64,000 bases of DNA from Plut-88900 sp965116945 (GCA_965116945.1 OZ220734.1:1860001-1924000), one strand, 5' to 3'. Shown: positions 41,751 through 50,618, counted from the stretch's first letter. Made by a program: numbers and translations. The notes: generated by a model not told the origin, from the sequence alone.

Positions 41751-43598
41751 ATGAACGGCTGGACCGGAAAAGTCCTTCGGGTCGACCTGACCGACGGCGT
41801 GGTCAGCAAGGAAGACCTCAACTTGGACTGGGCTCGAGAATACGTAGGTATGAGGGGCCTCGGGGCCAAGTATCTCTTTGAAGAAATGGCTGATCCTGTT
41901 GTCGACGCCCTGGCCCCGGACAACGTCCTGGTATTCTCCACAGGTCCGTTGACTGGGACCGGCGCCTCGGCATCCTCCCGTTACTCGGTCGTCACCAAGA
42001 GCCCATTGACCGGCGGCATGGCCGGGTCAAATTCCGGGGGCTTCTGGGGTCCCGAATTGAAGTTTGCCGGCTACGACATGGTCATTGTCCAGGGGAAATC
42101 GCGGACTCCCGTATACCTTTGGATTTACGACGATGACGTGAGGCTCCTGTCAGCGGACGGCATTTGGGGAAAGACGGTTTGGGAGACTGAAGATATCATC
42201 AGGTCCAGGGCGGGCGTGCCCGACTGCGTGATAGCCAGCATAGGCCCCGCGGGAGAGAACCTGGTCAGGTTTGCTTGTATCGTGAACGACCTTCACCGGG
42301 CGGCGGGCCGCTCGGGAGTTGGGGCGGTGATGGGATCGAAGAACTTGAAGGCCATAGCTGTGAGGGGCACGGGAAGCGTGCAGGTGGCATCCGCTGACGG
42401 GGCAATGCAGGCAATCGGGTCTCAGCACGGCAAACTGACCGATAACCCCGGCGTGATGGGGATGCAGATGTACGGCACCCTCGAAATCATGGGGATAATC
42501 AACGAAACCGGCGGACTCCCGACCCGCAACCATCTCGAAACCCAGTTCGAAGGTGAGGAACACATCAACGGAGAGGCCCTCTCCGAAACTCGCCTCGTCT
42601 CCAACAAAGCCTGCTTCAGTTGCACAATTGCATGCGGCCGGGTAACTCACCTGCCCAACGGTGCAGCCGACAAATACATGGTAAACACCCATCCGCGGAA
42701 CTGGAAGATCGCTGCAGAGGGCCCGGAGTACGAAACAGCCTGGGCCCTTGGGGCGCAATGCGGCGTTTCGGATCTGGATGCCCTGATCAAGGCCAATTGG
42801 ATGTGCAACGACCTGGGAGTCGACACCATATCCATGGGGGCCACAATCTCCGCCGCGATGGAGTTGTACGAAAGCGGAGCCATCTCGAATGAAGAAGCGG
42901 GGATGGATATCAACTTTGGTAGCGGAGAGGCGCTGGTCTCACTTGTTGAGAAGACCAGCTACCGGGAGGGCATTGGAGACTCCCTTGCCGAAGGTTCCAG
43001 GCGATTGGGCGTCAGATACGGTGACCCGGGAGTCCACATGGGCTCCAAGGGCCAGGAATTCCCAGCCTACGATCCCCGGGCCTACAACGGTATGAGCCTG
43101 GCCTATGCAACAAACAACCGCGGCGCAGACCACCTGCGGGCTTTCACCCCCGCCGCCGAGATATTCGGGATGCCCTACATGCTGGACCCCGGCTCCCCCG
43201 AGGGTAAGGCAGAACTGGTCGTGTCCCTCCAGAACGAGAACTCCATTCACGATTCCACAGGCCTATGCCTCTTCATATCCGCCGGCAATGATCTGGAAGA
43301 CATTAGAAAATTATTGGTCGGGGTGACGGGCGTAGAATTAACAATGGAAGACATGAACACGATAGGGGAGCGGGTCTGGAACCTGGAAAGGCTCTTCAAC
43401 CTGAGGGCCGGCCTGACCAAAGCTGACGACACCTTGCCGGACCGCATCCTTAAGGATGCCATTTCCGGAGATGGCAACCCTGCAGAGGGCAGGGTTGGGC
43501 TTCTGGACCAGATGCTGCCCGAGTATTACAGCCTCCGGGGCTGGAACGGAGACGGACACCCGACGGATGCTAAGCTGGAAGCTCTAGGCATATCCTAG
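41751..43598 (+). CDS. Tungsten-dependent aldehyde oxidoreductase, catalytic subunit 2
   Basis: 615 residues, full-length tandem paralogue of the previous gene. The N-terminus GWTGKVLRVDLTDGVVSKED, cluster ligands CFSCTIACGRV and the Cys in TGLCLFISAG are retained, so it should be catalytically competent. Differences near the active site include SLAYATNNRGADHLRAF in place of GLGYATSNRGACHLKAY and a changed channel region (IESQ-type segments differ), suggesting another aldehyde range. AGGAG lies before the ATG. Whether it forms its own complex with AorA and the FAD subunit, or a mixed one, cannot be told. Confidence 0.9.
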   Translation: MNGWTGKVLRVDLTDGVVSKEDLNLDWAREYVGMRGLGAKYLFEEMADPVVDALAPDNVLVFSTGPLTGTGASASSRYSVVTKSPLTGGMAGSNSGGFWGPELKFAGYDMVIVQGKSRTPVYLWIYDDDVRLLSADGIWGKTVWETEDIIRSRAGVPDCVIASIGPAGENLVRFACIVNDLHRAAGRSGVGAVMGSKNLKAIAVRGTGSVQVASADGAMQAIGSQHGKLTDNPGVMGMQMYGTLEIMGIINETGGLPTRNHLETQFEGEEHINGEALSETRLVSNKACFSCTIACGRVTHLPNGAADKYMVNTHPRNWKIAAEGPEYETAWALGAQCGVSDLDALIKANWMCNDLGVDTISMGATISAAMELYESGAISNEEAGMDINFGSGEALVSLVEKTSYREGIGDSLAEGSRRLGVRYGDPGVHMGSKGQEFPAYDPRAYNGMSLAYATNNRGADHLRAFTPAAEIFGMPYMLDPGSPEGKAELVVSLQNENSIHDSTGLCLFISAGNDLEDIRKLLVGVTGVELTMEDMNTIGERVWNLERLFNLRAGLTKADDTLPDRILKDAISGDGNPAEGRVGLLDQMLPEYYSLRGWNGDGHPTDAKLEALGIS

Positions 43599-43614
43599 CG
43601 AATTATTAGAGATC

Positions 43615-43905
43615 GTGACCACAGTTAAGTATCTGGGAAAGCTGAGGGAGCTAACCGGAGTAGCAGAAGAAGACATTAGCCAACCACAGGTGCAGGCGCT
43701 TCTGATAGAGTTGTCCAACGGATGTCGCACTGAGCTCAGAGAACTGATCTTCGTGGATGGAGATGAGTCAGAGTTGAATGAGGACGTAGAAATACTGGTA
43801 AACGGACGAAATATAAAGTTCCTGGACGGAATGGCAACGTCAGTGGGAGAAGAAGACAGGGTAACCCTGCTGTACCACGGCGTTAGAGGATTTCCGGGAG
43901 GTTAA
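43615..43905 (+). CDS. MoaD/ThiS-like ubiquitin-fold protein with C-terminal Gly-Gly
   Basis: 96 residues. Beta-grasp pattern with the motif VNGRNI in mid-protein and a true C-terminal di-glycine (RGFPGG then stop), the group that is adenylated and thiocarboxylated in molybdopterin and thiamin synthesis. AOR operons often encode such a protein for building the tungstopterin dithiolene. The C-terminus RGFPGG differs from the usual PPxAGG. GTG start; its ribosome site is weak. It is 16 nt after the second catalytic subunit and 4 nt before the FAD gene. Confidence 0.75.
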   Translation: MTTVKYLGKLRELTGVAEEDISQPQVQALLIELSNGCRTELRELIFVDGDESELNEDVEILVNGRNIKFLDGMATSVGEEDRVTLLYHGVRGFPGG

Positions 43906-43909
43906 GGAC

Positions 43910-45307
43910 ATGGCAAACAAGAGACACGTAGTCCTTGGAACGGGACCAGCGGGTATACGAGCGATCGAGACTATCAGGGGGCATGAGTCCGATTCGTCGA
44001 TTACACTCATTGGAAATGAACCCCCCTACTCCAGGATGGCTCTCCCATACTATCTGGCAGGGGACATCAGTGAGGAAGCGGTAAATACTGCGGACGACGC
44101 CTATCTTGCAGGACTGAACGTGGATACAAAGTATGGCGTTCATGTGACGAGTATTGACGCCGGGGCCAAGTCAGTCTCCCTTAGCGACGGCTCGTCCGTA
44201 GAGTACGACAACCTGCTCATCGCTACCGGTTCCTCGGCTACCCGACCGCCCATTGACGGTGCTGACGGGGAAGGCATTCAAAGCATGTGGGGCATAGATG
44301 ATGCCCGAAACTTCAAGAACACCGTATCGTCGGGGAGCAGGGTGGTGATAGTGGGGGCGGGGTTTATCGGTCTGATAATCCTGGACGGTCTTCACGGTGG
44401 TGGTCATACCATCAGTTTTGTTGAATTGGAAGACCACATTCTGCCAAGGATGATCAACTCTGAAGCTGCCGAGGTGGTAGAGGCGTGGCTGGAGAAAAAT
44501 GGCGTCAGGTGCATAACCGGTACCAGTGTCTCTAGCATCGGTCAGCACGATAGCCATCGCGACGTGAAACTGAGCAATGGCGACAAGATGGAAGCCGACG
44601 CCGTGGTCATGGCCACAGGCATCCGTCCCAACCTGGACTTCGCCTCCAGCACTGGCATAGCTACCGGGGACGGCATCCTGGTTGACAGCAAAATGGCGAC
44701 TAACGTGGACGGAATATTCGCCGCCGGGGACGTAGCCGAGGGCCCGGTCCTCCACTCCGAATCCAAGGCAGTCCACGCCATTCAGCCCACCGCGTTCGAA
44801 CACGGGCGTGTAGCAGGGTCTAACATGGCGGGTCAGAATGTGAGCTATGCCGGGAGTATCGGCTTTAATGTTGTCGACGCCGTCGGGCTCCAGGTAGCCA
44901 GTTTCGGCGATTGGCAAAGCGACGCCGACACTACAGTCGTTTCCAGCTCTATCACGTCCGTGTACCGTCGGCTTTCGTGGGACGGAGACCGCATCATAGG
45001 TGCGGTAATGGTGGGTCGGGCCTCCGACGTCGGGGCATTGAACGACGTTGGAATGATAAAGGGATTCATCCAGGCCGGTACCCGACTGGGCAAGTGGAAG
45101 GACTATCTCAACGACAACCCGCTGGACGTACGCAAACCCTATGTCGCCTGCAAGGTGGCCGAAGGGCTCTTGAAGAGCACCTTGACCGGGGGACAGTCGG
45201 CTGACCGAGGGTACAGGCACGGAAACGTTGCCGCCAAGACCCAGGTCTCCGAATGGCACGGTGTCTTGGTGTCCGGCATACCTGAGCCCGAAGCGGCTTC
45301 CGAATAG
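43910..45307 (+). CDS. aorC: FAD/NAD(P)-dependent oxidoreductase subunit of the AOR complex
   Basis: 465 residues, class I pyridine nucleotide-disulfide/NADH:rubredoxin reductase-like. FAD dinucleotide motif GTGPAGIRA (10-18), NAD(P) motif VVIVGAGFIGL (145-155), ATGIRPN, and the FAD-closing motif GIFAAGDVAEG. No redox-active Cys pair is present, as in ferredoxin reductases. In Aromatoleum AOR the FAD subunit couples aldehyde oxidation to NAD(+), and this gene's place in the operon gives it the same inferred role. GGAGG before the ATG. The C-terminal 60 residues are an extension rich in polar residues. Confidence 0.83.
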   Translation: MANKRHVVLGTGPAGIRAIETIRGHESDSSITLIGNEPPYSRMALPYYLAGDISEEAVNTADDAYLAGLNVDTKYGVHVTSIDAGAKSVSLSDGSSVEYDNLLIATGSSATRPPIDGADGEGIQSMWGIDDARNFKNTVSSGSRVVIVGAGFIGLIILDGLHGGGHTISFVELEDHILPRMINSEAAEVVEAWLEKNGVRCITGTSVSSIGQHDSHRDVKLSNGDKMEADAVVMATGIRPNLDFASSTGIATGDGILVDSKMATNVDGIFAAGDVAEGPVLHSESKAVHAIQPTAFEHGRVAGSNMAGQNVSYAGSIGFNVVDAVGLQVASFGDWQSDADTTVVSSSITSVYRRLSWDGDRIIGAVMVGRASDVGALNDVGMIKGFIQAGTRLGKWKDYLNDNPLDVRKPYVACKVAEGLLKSTLTGGQSADRGYRHGNVAAKTQVSEWHGVLVSGIPEPEAASE

Positions 45308-45313
45308 AAGACC

Positions 45314-45592
45314 ATGAAAGTAGAGATCAAACTGTTCGCCAGCCTTCGCTCCAAGATGGGAAACGGCACCGGCAAGGGTGAGTTGGAACTGGAGGAGGGC
45401 ACAAGCCTGTGGGATGTTATAGCCAAGCTGGAAATACCCCATGAGCTTGCCCACATGACCCTGGTCAACGGCCAGCACTGTCCTGCTGAGCAGGAATGGC
45501 GAGAGCAAAAAAAACTGCAAGACGGCGATGTCGTGAGTGTGTTTCCGCCTCTCGCAGGCGGGGCCCAGGGTACGTTTGACATACGCGTCTGA
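45314..45592 (+). CDS. MoaD-like sulfur carrier protein with residues beyond the Gly-Gly
   Basis: 92 residues. VEIKLFASLRSKMGNG, TLVNGQHC and DGDVVSVFPPLAGG are close to canonical MoaD. The di-glycine (82-83) is not terminal: AQGTFDIRV follows before the stop. MoaD proteins must end in GG to be adenylated. In systems such as QbsE a JAMM protease removes extra residues; no such gene is in the window. So the protein either needs processing elsewhere or has another role. Last gene of the aor operon, 6 nt after aorC and just before a strong terminator. Confidence 0.82.
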   Translation: MKVEIKLFASLRSKMGNGTGKGELELEEGTSLWDVIAKLEIPHELAHMTLVNGQHCPAEQEWREQKKLQDGDVVSVFPPLAGGAQGTFDIRV

Positions 45593-45612
45593 TGCAAATT
45601 CATCAGGCCAAG

Positions 45613-45648
45613 AGGGGGCCTTTCATATGAAAGGCCCCCTTCCTTTTG
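45613..45648 (+). terminator. Intrinsic terminator of the aor operon
   Basis: Self-complementary stem GGGGGCCTTTCAT/ATGAAAGGCCCCC (45614-45639, 13-bp arms, closing A-T pair outside), followed by TCCTTTT. It is 20 nt after the last stop. Confidence 0.85.
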
Positions 45649-45649
45649 G

Positions 45650-45655
45650 TATCAT
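45650..45655 (+). promoter_or_regulatory. -10 box of the kelch gene (leaderless)
   Basis: TATCAT, seven bases, then ATG 45663, with no Shine-Dalgarno. The -35 region would overlap the preceding terminator hairpin. A leaderless transcript is inferred. Confidence 0.5.
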
Positions 45656-45662
45656 AGGCGGG

Positions 45663-46658
45663 ATGAAACTGCGGACGCTCACACTAGCCTCTATCCTCGT
45701 CCTGGTCCTTGCCGGGTGCTCAACGGTTTCCATCTCTCCCAGCCCTACCCCCGAGCCTATTGATACTCCTGTCACGGCGCAGGCCTGGGCCTCTATTCCG
45801 GACTTACCTACCCCCAGGACCAGTGCGGCAACTGTAGTAGCCGACGGTAAGGTATACGTAATGGGCGGCCTCGACGAGCTTGGACGCGCATCCAGAAAAG
45901 TAGAGGTGTTTAGTCCTCGAGACAAGAGCTGGACTGTGGCTGCGTCGCTACCCACGGCCATATACGATGCGACTGCCGTCGGGCTGAGCGCCGAGGGGCC
46001 GGACAGGATTTTGCTGTTCGGCGGGCAAATGGGTAGACGAGGGGAGATCTCGGGTGCTGTTTATCAGTATGATGCGCATTCGAACGCGTGGAGCGAGGCA
46101 ACCCGAATGCCCTCCGGGCGAGCCGCCCTCACCGCAACCTTGTATGGCGAACTGGTATACGTTATCGGTGGGGTTGGAGAGGACGCCGTATCATCCCGGG
46201 TTGATGTCTATGACACATCCTCAGATTCCTGGCATCAAGGTCCATCTTTGCAGATGGGTCGCAGCCATATGAGCGCTGTTACCGTAGGCAGGCTCATATA
46301 TGTAATCGGGGGCAAAGACGAGTCCGGCGGTTCGGTACTGGATATTGTAGAGACCCTGGATCCGACATCCGGGGCCTGGGCTGAGGTGCAGGAACTGGAA
46401 GTTGGGCGCGCCAGCCTAGGAGCCCTGGAGCAGACCGGTCGGGTATACATCCTTGGCGGCGAGAACATAGATACTGCACTGGATTCGGTGGAGACCTTCG
46501 ATCCCAAGTCAGGGCGGTGGGAAACCTTCCAACCCCTCCCTTCGCCGCTACACGGCGCAGCAATTGCAAACGTTGACGGAATTGCCTACGCAATCGGCGG
46601 GAGCGTCGAGCCGGGATTCTCTGCGGTTGGGGAAGCCTACGCCATTGCGCTGCACTAG
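45663..46658 (+). CDS. Kelch-repeat beta-propeller lipoprotein
   Basis: 331 residues. Lipoprotein signal with hydrophobic core 5-16 and lipobox LAGC (C19), then a Pro/Ser/Thr linker. Six kelch repeats follow, each with a GG doublet after a hydrophobic strand and a downstream Y/F...W (KVYVMGG, RILLFGG, LVYVIGG, LIYVIGG, RVYILGG, IAYAIGG). A six-bladed extracytoplasmic binding propeller is predicted. Function unknown; no catalytic residues seen. It stands alone between the aor terminator and a convergent gene. The frame begins further upstream at 45537 but crosses the terminator. Confidence 0.85.
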   Translation: MKLRTLTLASILVLVLAGCSTVSISPSPTPEPIDTPVTAQAWASIPDLPTPRTSAATVVADGKVYVMGGLDELGRASRKVEVFSPRDKSWTVAASLPTAIYDATAVGLSAEGPDRILLFGGQMGRRGEISGAVYQYDAHSNAWSEATRMPSGRAALTATLYGELVYVIGGVGEDAVSSRVDVYDTSSDSWHQGPSLQMGRSHMSAVTVGRLIYVIGGKDESGGSVLDIVETLDPTSGAWAEVQELEVGRASLGALEQTGRVYILGGENIDTALDSVETFDPKSGRWETFQPLPSPLHGAAIANVDGIAYAIGGSVEPGFSAVGEAYAIALH

Positions 46659-46673
46659 CGCAGGCGAGAGATA

Positions 46674-47279
46674 CTAGTCCTCTTCCCTGCAGGGGGCGTT
46701 CACGTAACCCGACCTGAAGTCTAGCACCTGCTCATCCTCCACCTCGAAGGCGTGCCGCCACCGACACCCTATGTCGTTGCCCAGGATATGGATGGAGATT
46801 GATGGCTGGTCCTTGTCCATGGTCTCAATCTTGTGGATGTCTCCCTCGGGCGGTACGAGGCGGGTGATGTCGCCCACTTTCAGGACGTTGGTAGCTACGT
46901 GAGTGAGTTTGGCATGGTCGGGGTCAGAGCCGTCGTCCTCTCTGTGGTAGACGGTCTCCAATTGGCTACCCTGATACACACCCACCAGTCCCCAGGCCAG
47001 GTGGTCATGTACGGGAGTCGTGCAACCGGCTGGCACGACCATGGCCATCACGGAGAGGGAAGAGTCGTCTTCTCGATGAATGAGGTACTGGGCGAAATTG
47101 TCGGGGATGGGCACCTTGAATTCATCCGCCAGCCAGTCCGGGGAGTCCAGCATCTCCTGGAAGTCCGGGTAAATGCGCTCTATGGATTCTTCGGGTGGCA
47201 GGCCCATCCGTGAAACCTCAACTATGCCCTCTACAAAGCGGGCGAGCTTTTCCGGTCGCAAATCTACTCCGGTGGTCAT
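46674..47279 (-). CDS. Cysteine dioxygenase-like cupin (thiol dioxygenase family)
   Basis: 201 residues. The cupin core has H91 and H93 (TPVHDHLAWGLVGVYQG) and H149 (GDIHKIE), the 3-His iron site of cysteine and 3-mercaptopropionate dioxygenases. The usual C-terminal partner strand HILGNDIGCRWRHAFE is present. It is a longer, divergent member of the CDO-like group (COG5553), so oxidation of Cys or another small thiol to the sulfinate is the inferred role. GGGGAG precedes the ATG. It lies downstream of katG but is separated from it by a strong terminator. Confidence 0.78.
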   Translation of the reverse strand: MTTGVDLRPEKLARFVEGIVEVSRMGLPPEESIERIYPDFQEMLDSPDWLADEFKVPIPDNFAQYLIHREDDSSLSVMAMVVPAGCTTPVHDHLAWGLVGVYQGSQLETVYHREDDGSDPDHAKLTHVATNVLKVGDITRLVPPEGDIHKIETMDKDQPSISIHILGNDIGCRWRHAFEVEDEQVLDFRSGYVNAPCREED

Positions 47280-47321
47280 GCTTAATCTCCCCTTGTAGGT
47301 CTAATTCTGATGTTCAAGGCA

Positions 47322-47362
47322 AAATATGTGGGTGAGGACTTGCAGCCCTCACCCACATATTT
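47322..47362 (-). terminator. Intrinsic terminator of katG
   Basis: Perfect 16-bp stem AAATATGTGGGTGAGG (47322-47337) with CCTCACCCACATATTT (47347-47362), nine-nt loop. On the minus strand it is followed by a short T run, 38 nt after the katG stop. Confidence 0.8.
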
Positions 47363-47399
47363 GCTTCTTGCATTCGGCGGTTGCGCCTACTTGCTGGAA

Positions 47400-49520
47400 T
47401 TACCCAAGGTCGTATCGATCCAGGTTCATCACCTTGTCCCACGCGGCTACGAAGTCGCTGACGAACTGTTCTTCGCCGTCATCACAGCCGTAGACCTCGG
47501 CAAGGGCCCGAAGCTCGGAGTTCGACCCGAATACCAGGTCGACCGTCGTGGCCGTCCACTTCAGGTCTTCCGACTGCCGGTCCCGACCCTCGAACACGCC
47601 CTCGGCATCTGAAGGCGACCACCGAGTGCTCATGTCGAGCAGGTTCGTGAAGAAATCGTTGGTCAGGGATCCGGGCCGGTCAGTGAATACCCCGTGCTGG
47701 GACCCGCCGGAATTGGCGTTCAAGGCCCTCATACCTCCGACCAGCGCCGTCATCTCTGGGGCGGTGAGGGTCAGCATGTACGCCTTCTCAACGAGGTCAT
47801 CAGCCGACCGGCCATTGCCGCCGTAGTTGCGGAACCCGTCCGAGGTGGGCTCGAGAACGTCAAAGGACTCGGCGTCCGTCCATTCTTCCGAAGCGTCGGT
47901 CCGACCGGGGGAGAAGGGGACCTGCACGTCGTGGCCTGCGTCCTTTGCTGCCTGTTCGACGCCAGCGCATCCAGCCAGGACAATCAGGTCTGCGAGGGAG
48001 ATTTTCTTGCCGCCCGATTGAGAACCGTTGAACTCCGACTGGATGCCTTCAAGGGTCTGGAGAGCCTTTGCAAGCTCGGCGGGATCGTTTGCGGCCCAGT
48101 CCTTCTGGGGAGAGAGGCGGACACGAGCGCCATTGGCGCCGCCGCGCTTGTCGGTGCCGCGGAATGTGGAGGCGGACGCCCAGGCAGTTGAGACCAGCTG
48201 AGAGACCGACAGGCCTGAGGCAAGCACCTTAGCCTTAAGGCCGGCGACGTCCTGGTCGTTGACCAGTTCGTGGTCGACCGCGGGGACGGGGTCCTGCCAG
48301 ATCAAGGGCTCTTCGGGTACCAGGGGCCCGAGGTACCGGCTGCGGGGGCCCATGTCCCGGTGGATCAGCTTGTACCACGCCCTCGCAAATGCATCCTCAA
48401 GTTCCGCAGGGTTCTCAAGGAACCGCTTGGCAATCGGGGCGAACTCGGCGTCCATTCTCAACGCCAGGTCCGTCGTTAGCATCATGGGAGCGTGTTTCTT
48501 GGTGGGATCGTGCGCGTCCGGCACGGTGGCTACCGCGGCGGCATTCTTCGGAGTGTATTGCTGTTTGCCTGCCGGACTCTTAGTCAGCTCCCACTCGTTG
48601 CCGTACAAAGTCTCGAAGAAGCTGTGGTCCCAGTTCACCGGGGTGTCGGTCCAAGCTCCTTCGAAGCCGCTGGTAATGGTGTGGACACCTTTGCCGTTGC
48701 CGTAGTCTATTTTCCACCCGAAGCCCTGCTCCTCAATGGCGGCGCCCTCGGGCTCGGCGCCCACGTAGTCCTCAGCAACGGCGCCGTGGGCCTTACCGAA
48801 GGTGTGACCGCCCGCAATCAGCGCAATAGTTTCCTCGTTATTCATCGCCATGCGCTTGAACGTCTGGCGAATGAAGGGGGCTGAGGCCAGCGGGTCCGGG
48901 TTGCCGTCGGGCCCTTCGGGGTTCACATATATCAGGCCCATGTGGTCGGCGCCCAAGGGGCCCTTCAGGTCTCCATTGGCTTCGTGGCGCTCGTTGGCAA
49001 GCCATGTGCGCTCATCACCCCAGTCGGTGTCGTCGGCTTCCCAGACGTCCGGGCGTCCGAAGGCGAAACCGAAGGTCTTGAAGCCCATGGACTCGAGGGC
49101 GCAGTTGCCTGCGAAGATGATGAGGTCGGCCCAGGAAAGGTTCTTGCCGTACTTCTGCTTGACGGGCCAGAGGACCCGGCGGGCCTTGTCGAGGTTACCG
49201 TTGTCGGGCCAGCTGTTGAGAGGCGCAAAGCGCTGGTACCCCGAGCCGCCACCCCCGCGGCCGTCGCTGATGCGATAAGTACCTGCAGCATGCCACGTCA
49301 TCCGTATGAACAGGGGACCGTAGTGGCCGTAGTCTGCGGGCCACCAGTCCTGGGACGTGGTCATCGCCTCCTCAACGTCCTTCTTCAGCGCTTCTACGTC
49401 CAGGTTCTTGACTGCTTCCGCGTAGTTGAAGCCGGGGTCCATGGGGTCTGACAGCGATGAGTTTCGGCGGAGAGCGCTGAGGTCCAGCTGGTCCGGCCAC
49501 CATTCTCTATTAAATGTCAT
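47400..49520 (-). CDS. katG: Catalase-peroxidase
   Basis: 706 residues, slightly shorter than the usual 720-740. Distal R73-W76-H77 (RMTWHAAGTYR), proximal H239 (GGHTFGKAHGA) and the Met-Tyr-Trp adduct residues W76, Y198 and M224 all keep the exact spacings of the Mycobacterium enzyme (W107, Y229, M255, H270). The C-terminal non-haem domain is complete. It dismutates H2O2 and has peroxidase activity. GGAGAG lies upstream of the ATG. Monocistronic. The organism is thus equipped for aerobic or microaerobic life despite the tungsten AOR operon. Confidence 0.96.
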   Translation of the reverse strand: MTFNREWWPDQLDLSALRRNSSLSDPMDPGFNYAEAVKNLDVEALKKDVEEAMTTSQDWWPADYGHYGPLFIRMTWHAAGTYRISDGRGGGGSGYQRFAPLNSWPDNGNLDKARRVLWPVKQKYGKNLSWADLIIFAGNCALESMGFKTFGFAFGRPDVWEADDTDWGDERTWLANERHEANGDLKGPLGADHMGLIYVNPEGPDGNPDPLASAPFIRQTFKRMAMNNEETIALIAGGHTFGKAHGAVAEDYVGAEPEGAAIEEQGFGWKIDYGNGKGVHTITSGFEGAWTDTPVNWDHSFFETLYGNEWELTKSPAGKQQYTPKNAAAVATVPDAHDPTKKHAPMMLTTDLALRMDAEFAPIAKRFLENPAELEDAFARAWYKLIHRDMGPRSRYLGPLVPEEPLIWQDPVPAVDHELVNDQDVAGLKAKVLASGLSVSQLVSTAWASASTFRGTDKRGGANGARVRLSPQKDWAANDPAELAKALQTLEGIQSEFNGSQSGGKKISLADLIVLAGCAGVEQAAKDAGHDVQVPFSPGRTDASEEWTDAESFDVLEPTSDGFRNYGGNGRSADDLVEKAYMLTLTAPEMTALVGGMRALNANSGGSQHGVFTDRPGSLTNDFFTNLLDMSTRWSPSDAEGVFEGRDRQSEDLKWTATTVDLVFGSNSELRALAEVYGCDDGEEQFVSDFVAAWDKVMNLDRYDLG

Positions 49521-50107
49521 AGTGTCTCTCCAGTAAGTGTATTTTGGGCGCCGCGCGGCATTATGGGGATCGCGCTATGCGCTTCCGACATAGTAGCATC
49601 AACAACCGTCATTTGGAAGAGTTTGCACCAGCTCGATGGGGCAGCGACACTGCTGGCATTTCTATGGTTGTGGGGTTTCGTTTTCCGTTCTGTCTGTTGG
49701 GGTTTGGGTCGGCGATGGAAGGTCCGGGAATCAGTTTTCAGGGGGCGGGAGGCCAGCCTGGTTCAGCCCCGTGTTCCTGTGTCACATGGCAGACAGGCGA
49801 GGGGTCCTCGCCAGAGGGCGTCTCTGCCACCAGTTTTTCAGTTTTCCCGACCCACTCGGAGGGGTGGGTGGGTGTTTTCTCGCTGCCGTCGCTGGGTTAA
49901 AGGGAATCTCCGAAGGGAACGACGGGGGAGATTTTTCAAGGGCCATAAAGCCCGAGGTTTTTCGACAGGGCTCCTATATGAGGAGCGTGCCGCTTAATGT
50001 TGTGGACCTTCCATCGCCTGGATGGACAGGGAAGGGGCGCGGGACCCGTGAAGATGAAGAGATGGCGCTGTTCGCTTGTGCCGCAACCTGCTTGCCTCGC
50101 GAGGGAG

Positions 50108-50145
50108 GGCGATTGGCCGGTCGCCCCTACAAGAGAGGGGAGAGG
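50108..50145 (+). repeat. Palindromic interspersed-repeat-like element
   Basis: GGGCGA-TTGGCCGG-TCGCCC followed by CCTACAAGAGAGGGGAG. A second, shorter match to the tail (AACCCCTACAGGGGAGGGGG) lies near 50350-50370. The form resembles small palindromic repeats scattered in many bacterial genomes; copy number cannot be judged from one window. Confidence 0.45.
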
Positions 50146-50499
50146 TATTGGGGTGGGCCAGGGCGTTGAGTCCTCGGATCGGGTCGGGTGGGCTTCCCTG
50201 GGTTTTTGGTTCCTCCTTGAAATAGGTGAGGTGATGTTCGAACGGTGTCGAGAATAGTACGGGTGTTCGTGTAGTGTCAAGGGGCAAATGTCCCACTTTC
50301 TGGGGGATGGAAGTCTTAGCGTGGGTGGGGGGCAGGGTACCCACGAGGGGAACCCCTACAGGGGAGGGGGAATCACAGAGGCCGGAGATTGGTTGGCCTG
50401 GGCATCCTCTGCCTCTGTTCAGTACTGGGGAGGAGGGGGAGTGCTCCTCCCTCCCGCCCCGGGAATAATATGAGTCCCACCCACCCGCCCTGTTTTAAT

Positions 50500-50534
50500 G
50501 ACATATCAAAAATGCAGTGCATTTTTGATATGTC
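50500..50534. repeat. 35-bp near-perfect palindrome
   Basis: Arms GACATATCAAAAATGCA (50500-50516) and TGCATTTTTGATATGTC (50518-50534) are exact complements around a single G. It is AT-rich inside a very G-rich region. It is followed by TTT but has no loop suitable for a normal terminator. Confidence 0.75.
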
Positions 50535-50618
50535 TTTACCAAGGGGGGAGGGGAAGCAAGAGTAGAGGCAGGTGGATGTGGCGAGCACATGCGCCTGCCT
50601 TTGGTTTGGCAGAAAGGG

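Noticed and set aside
44171..45520. Long minus-strand open frame (449 residues) opposite the FAD subunit gene
   Set aside because: It lies wholly antisense to a gene with clear FAD and NAD motifs, has no recognisable domain, and arises from high GC content.
49544..50169. Overlapping frames in the second gene-free island
   Set aside because: Three frames overlap on the same strand with no ribosome site or known domain.
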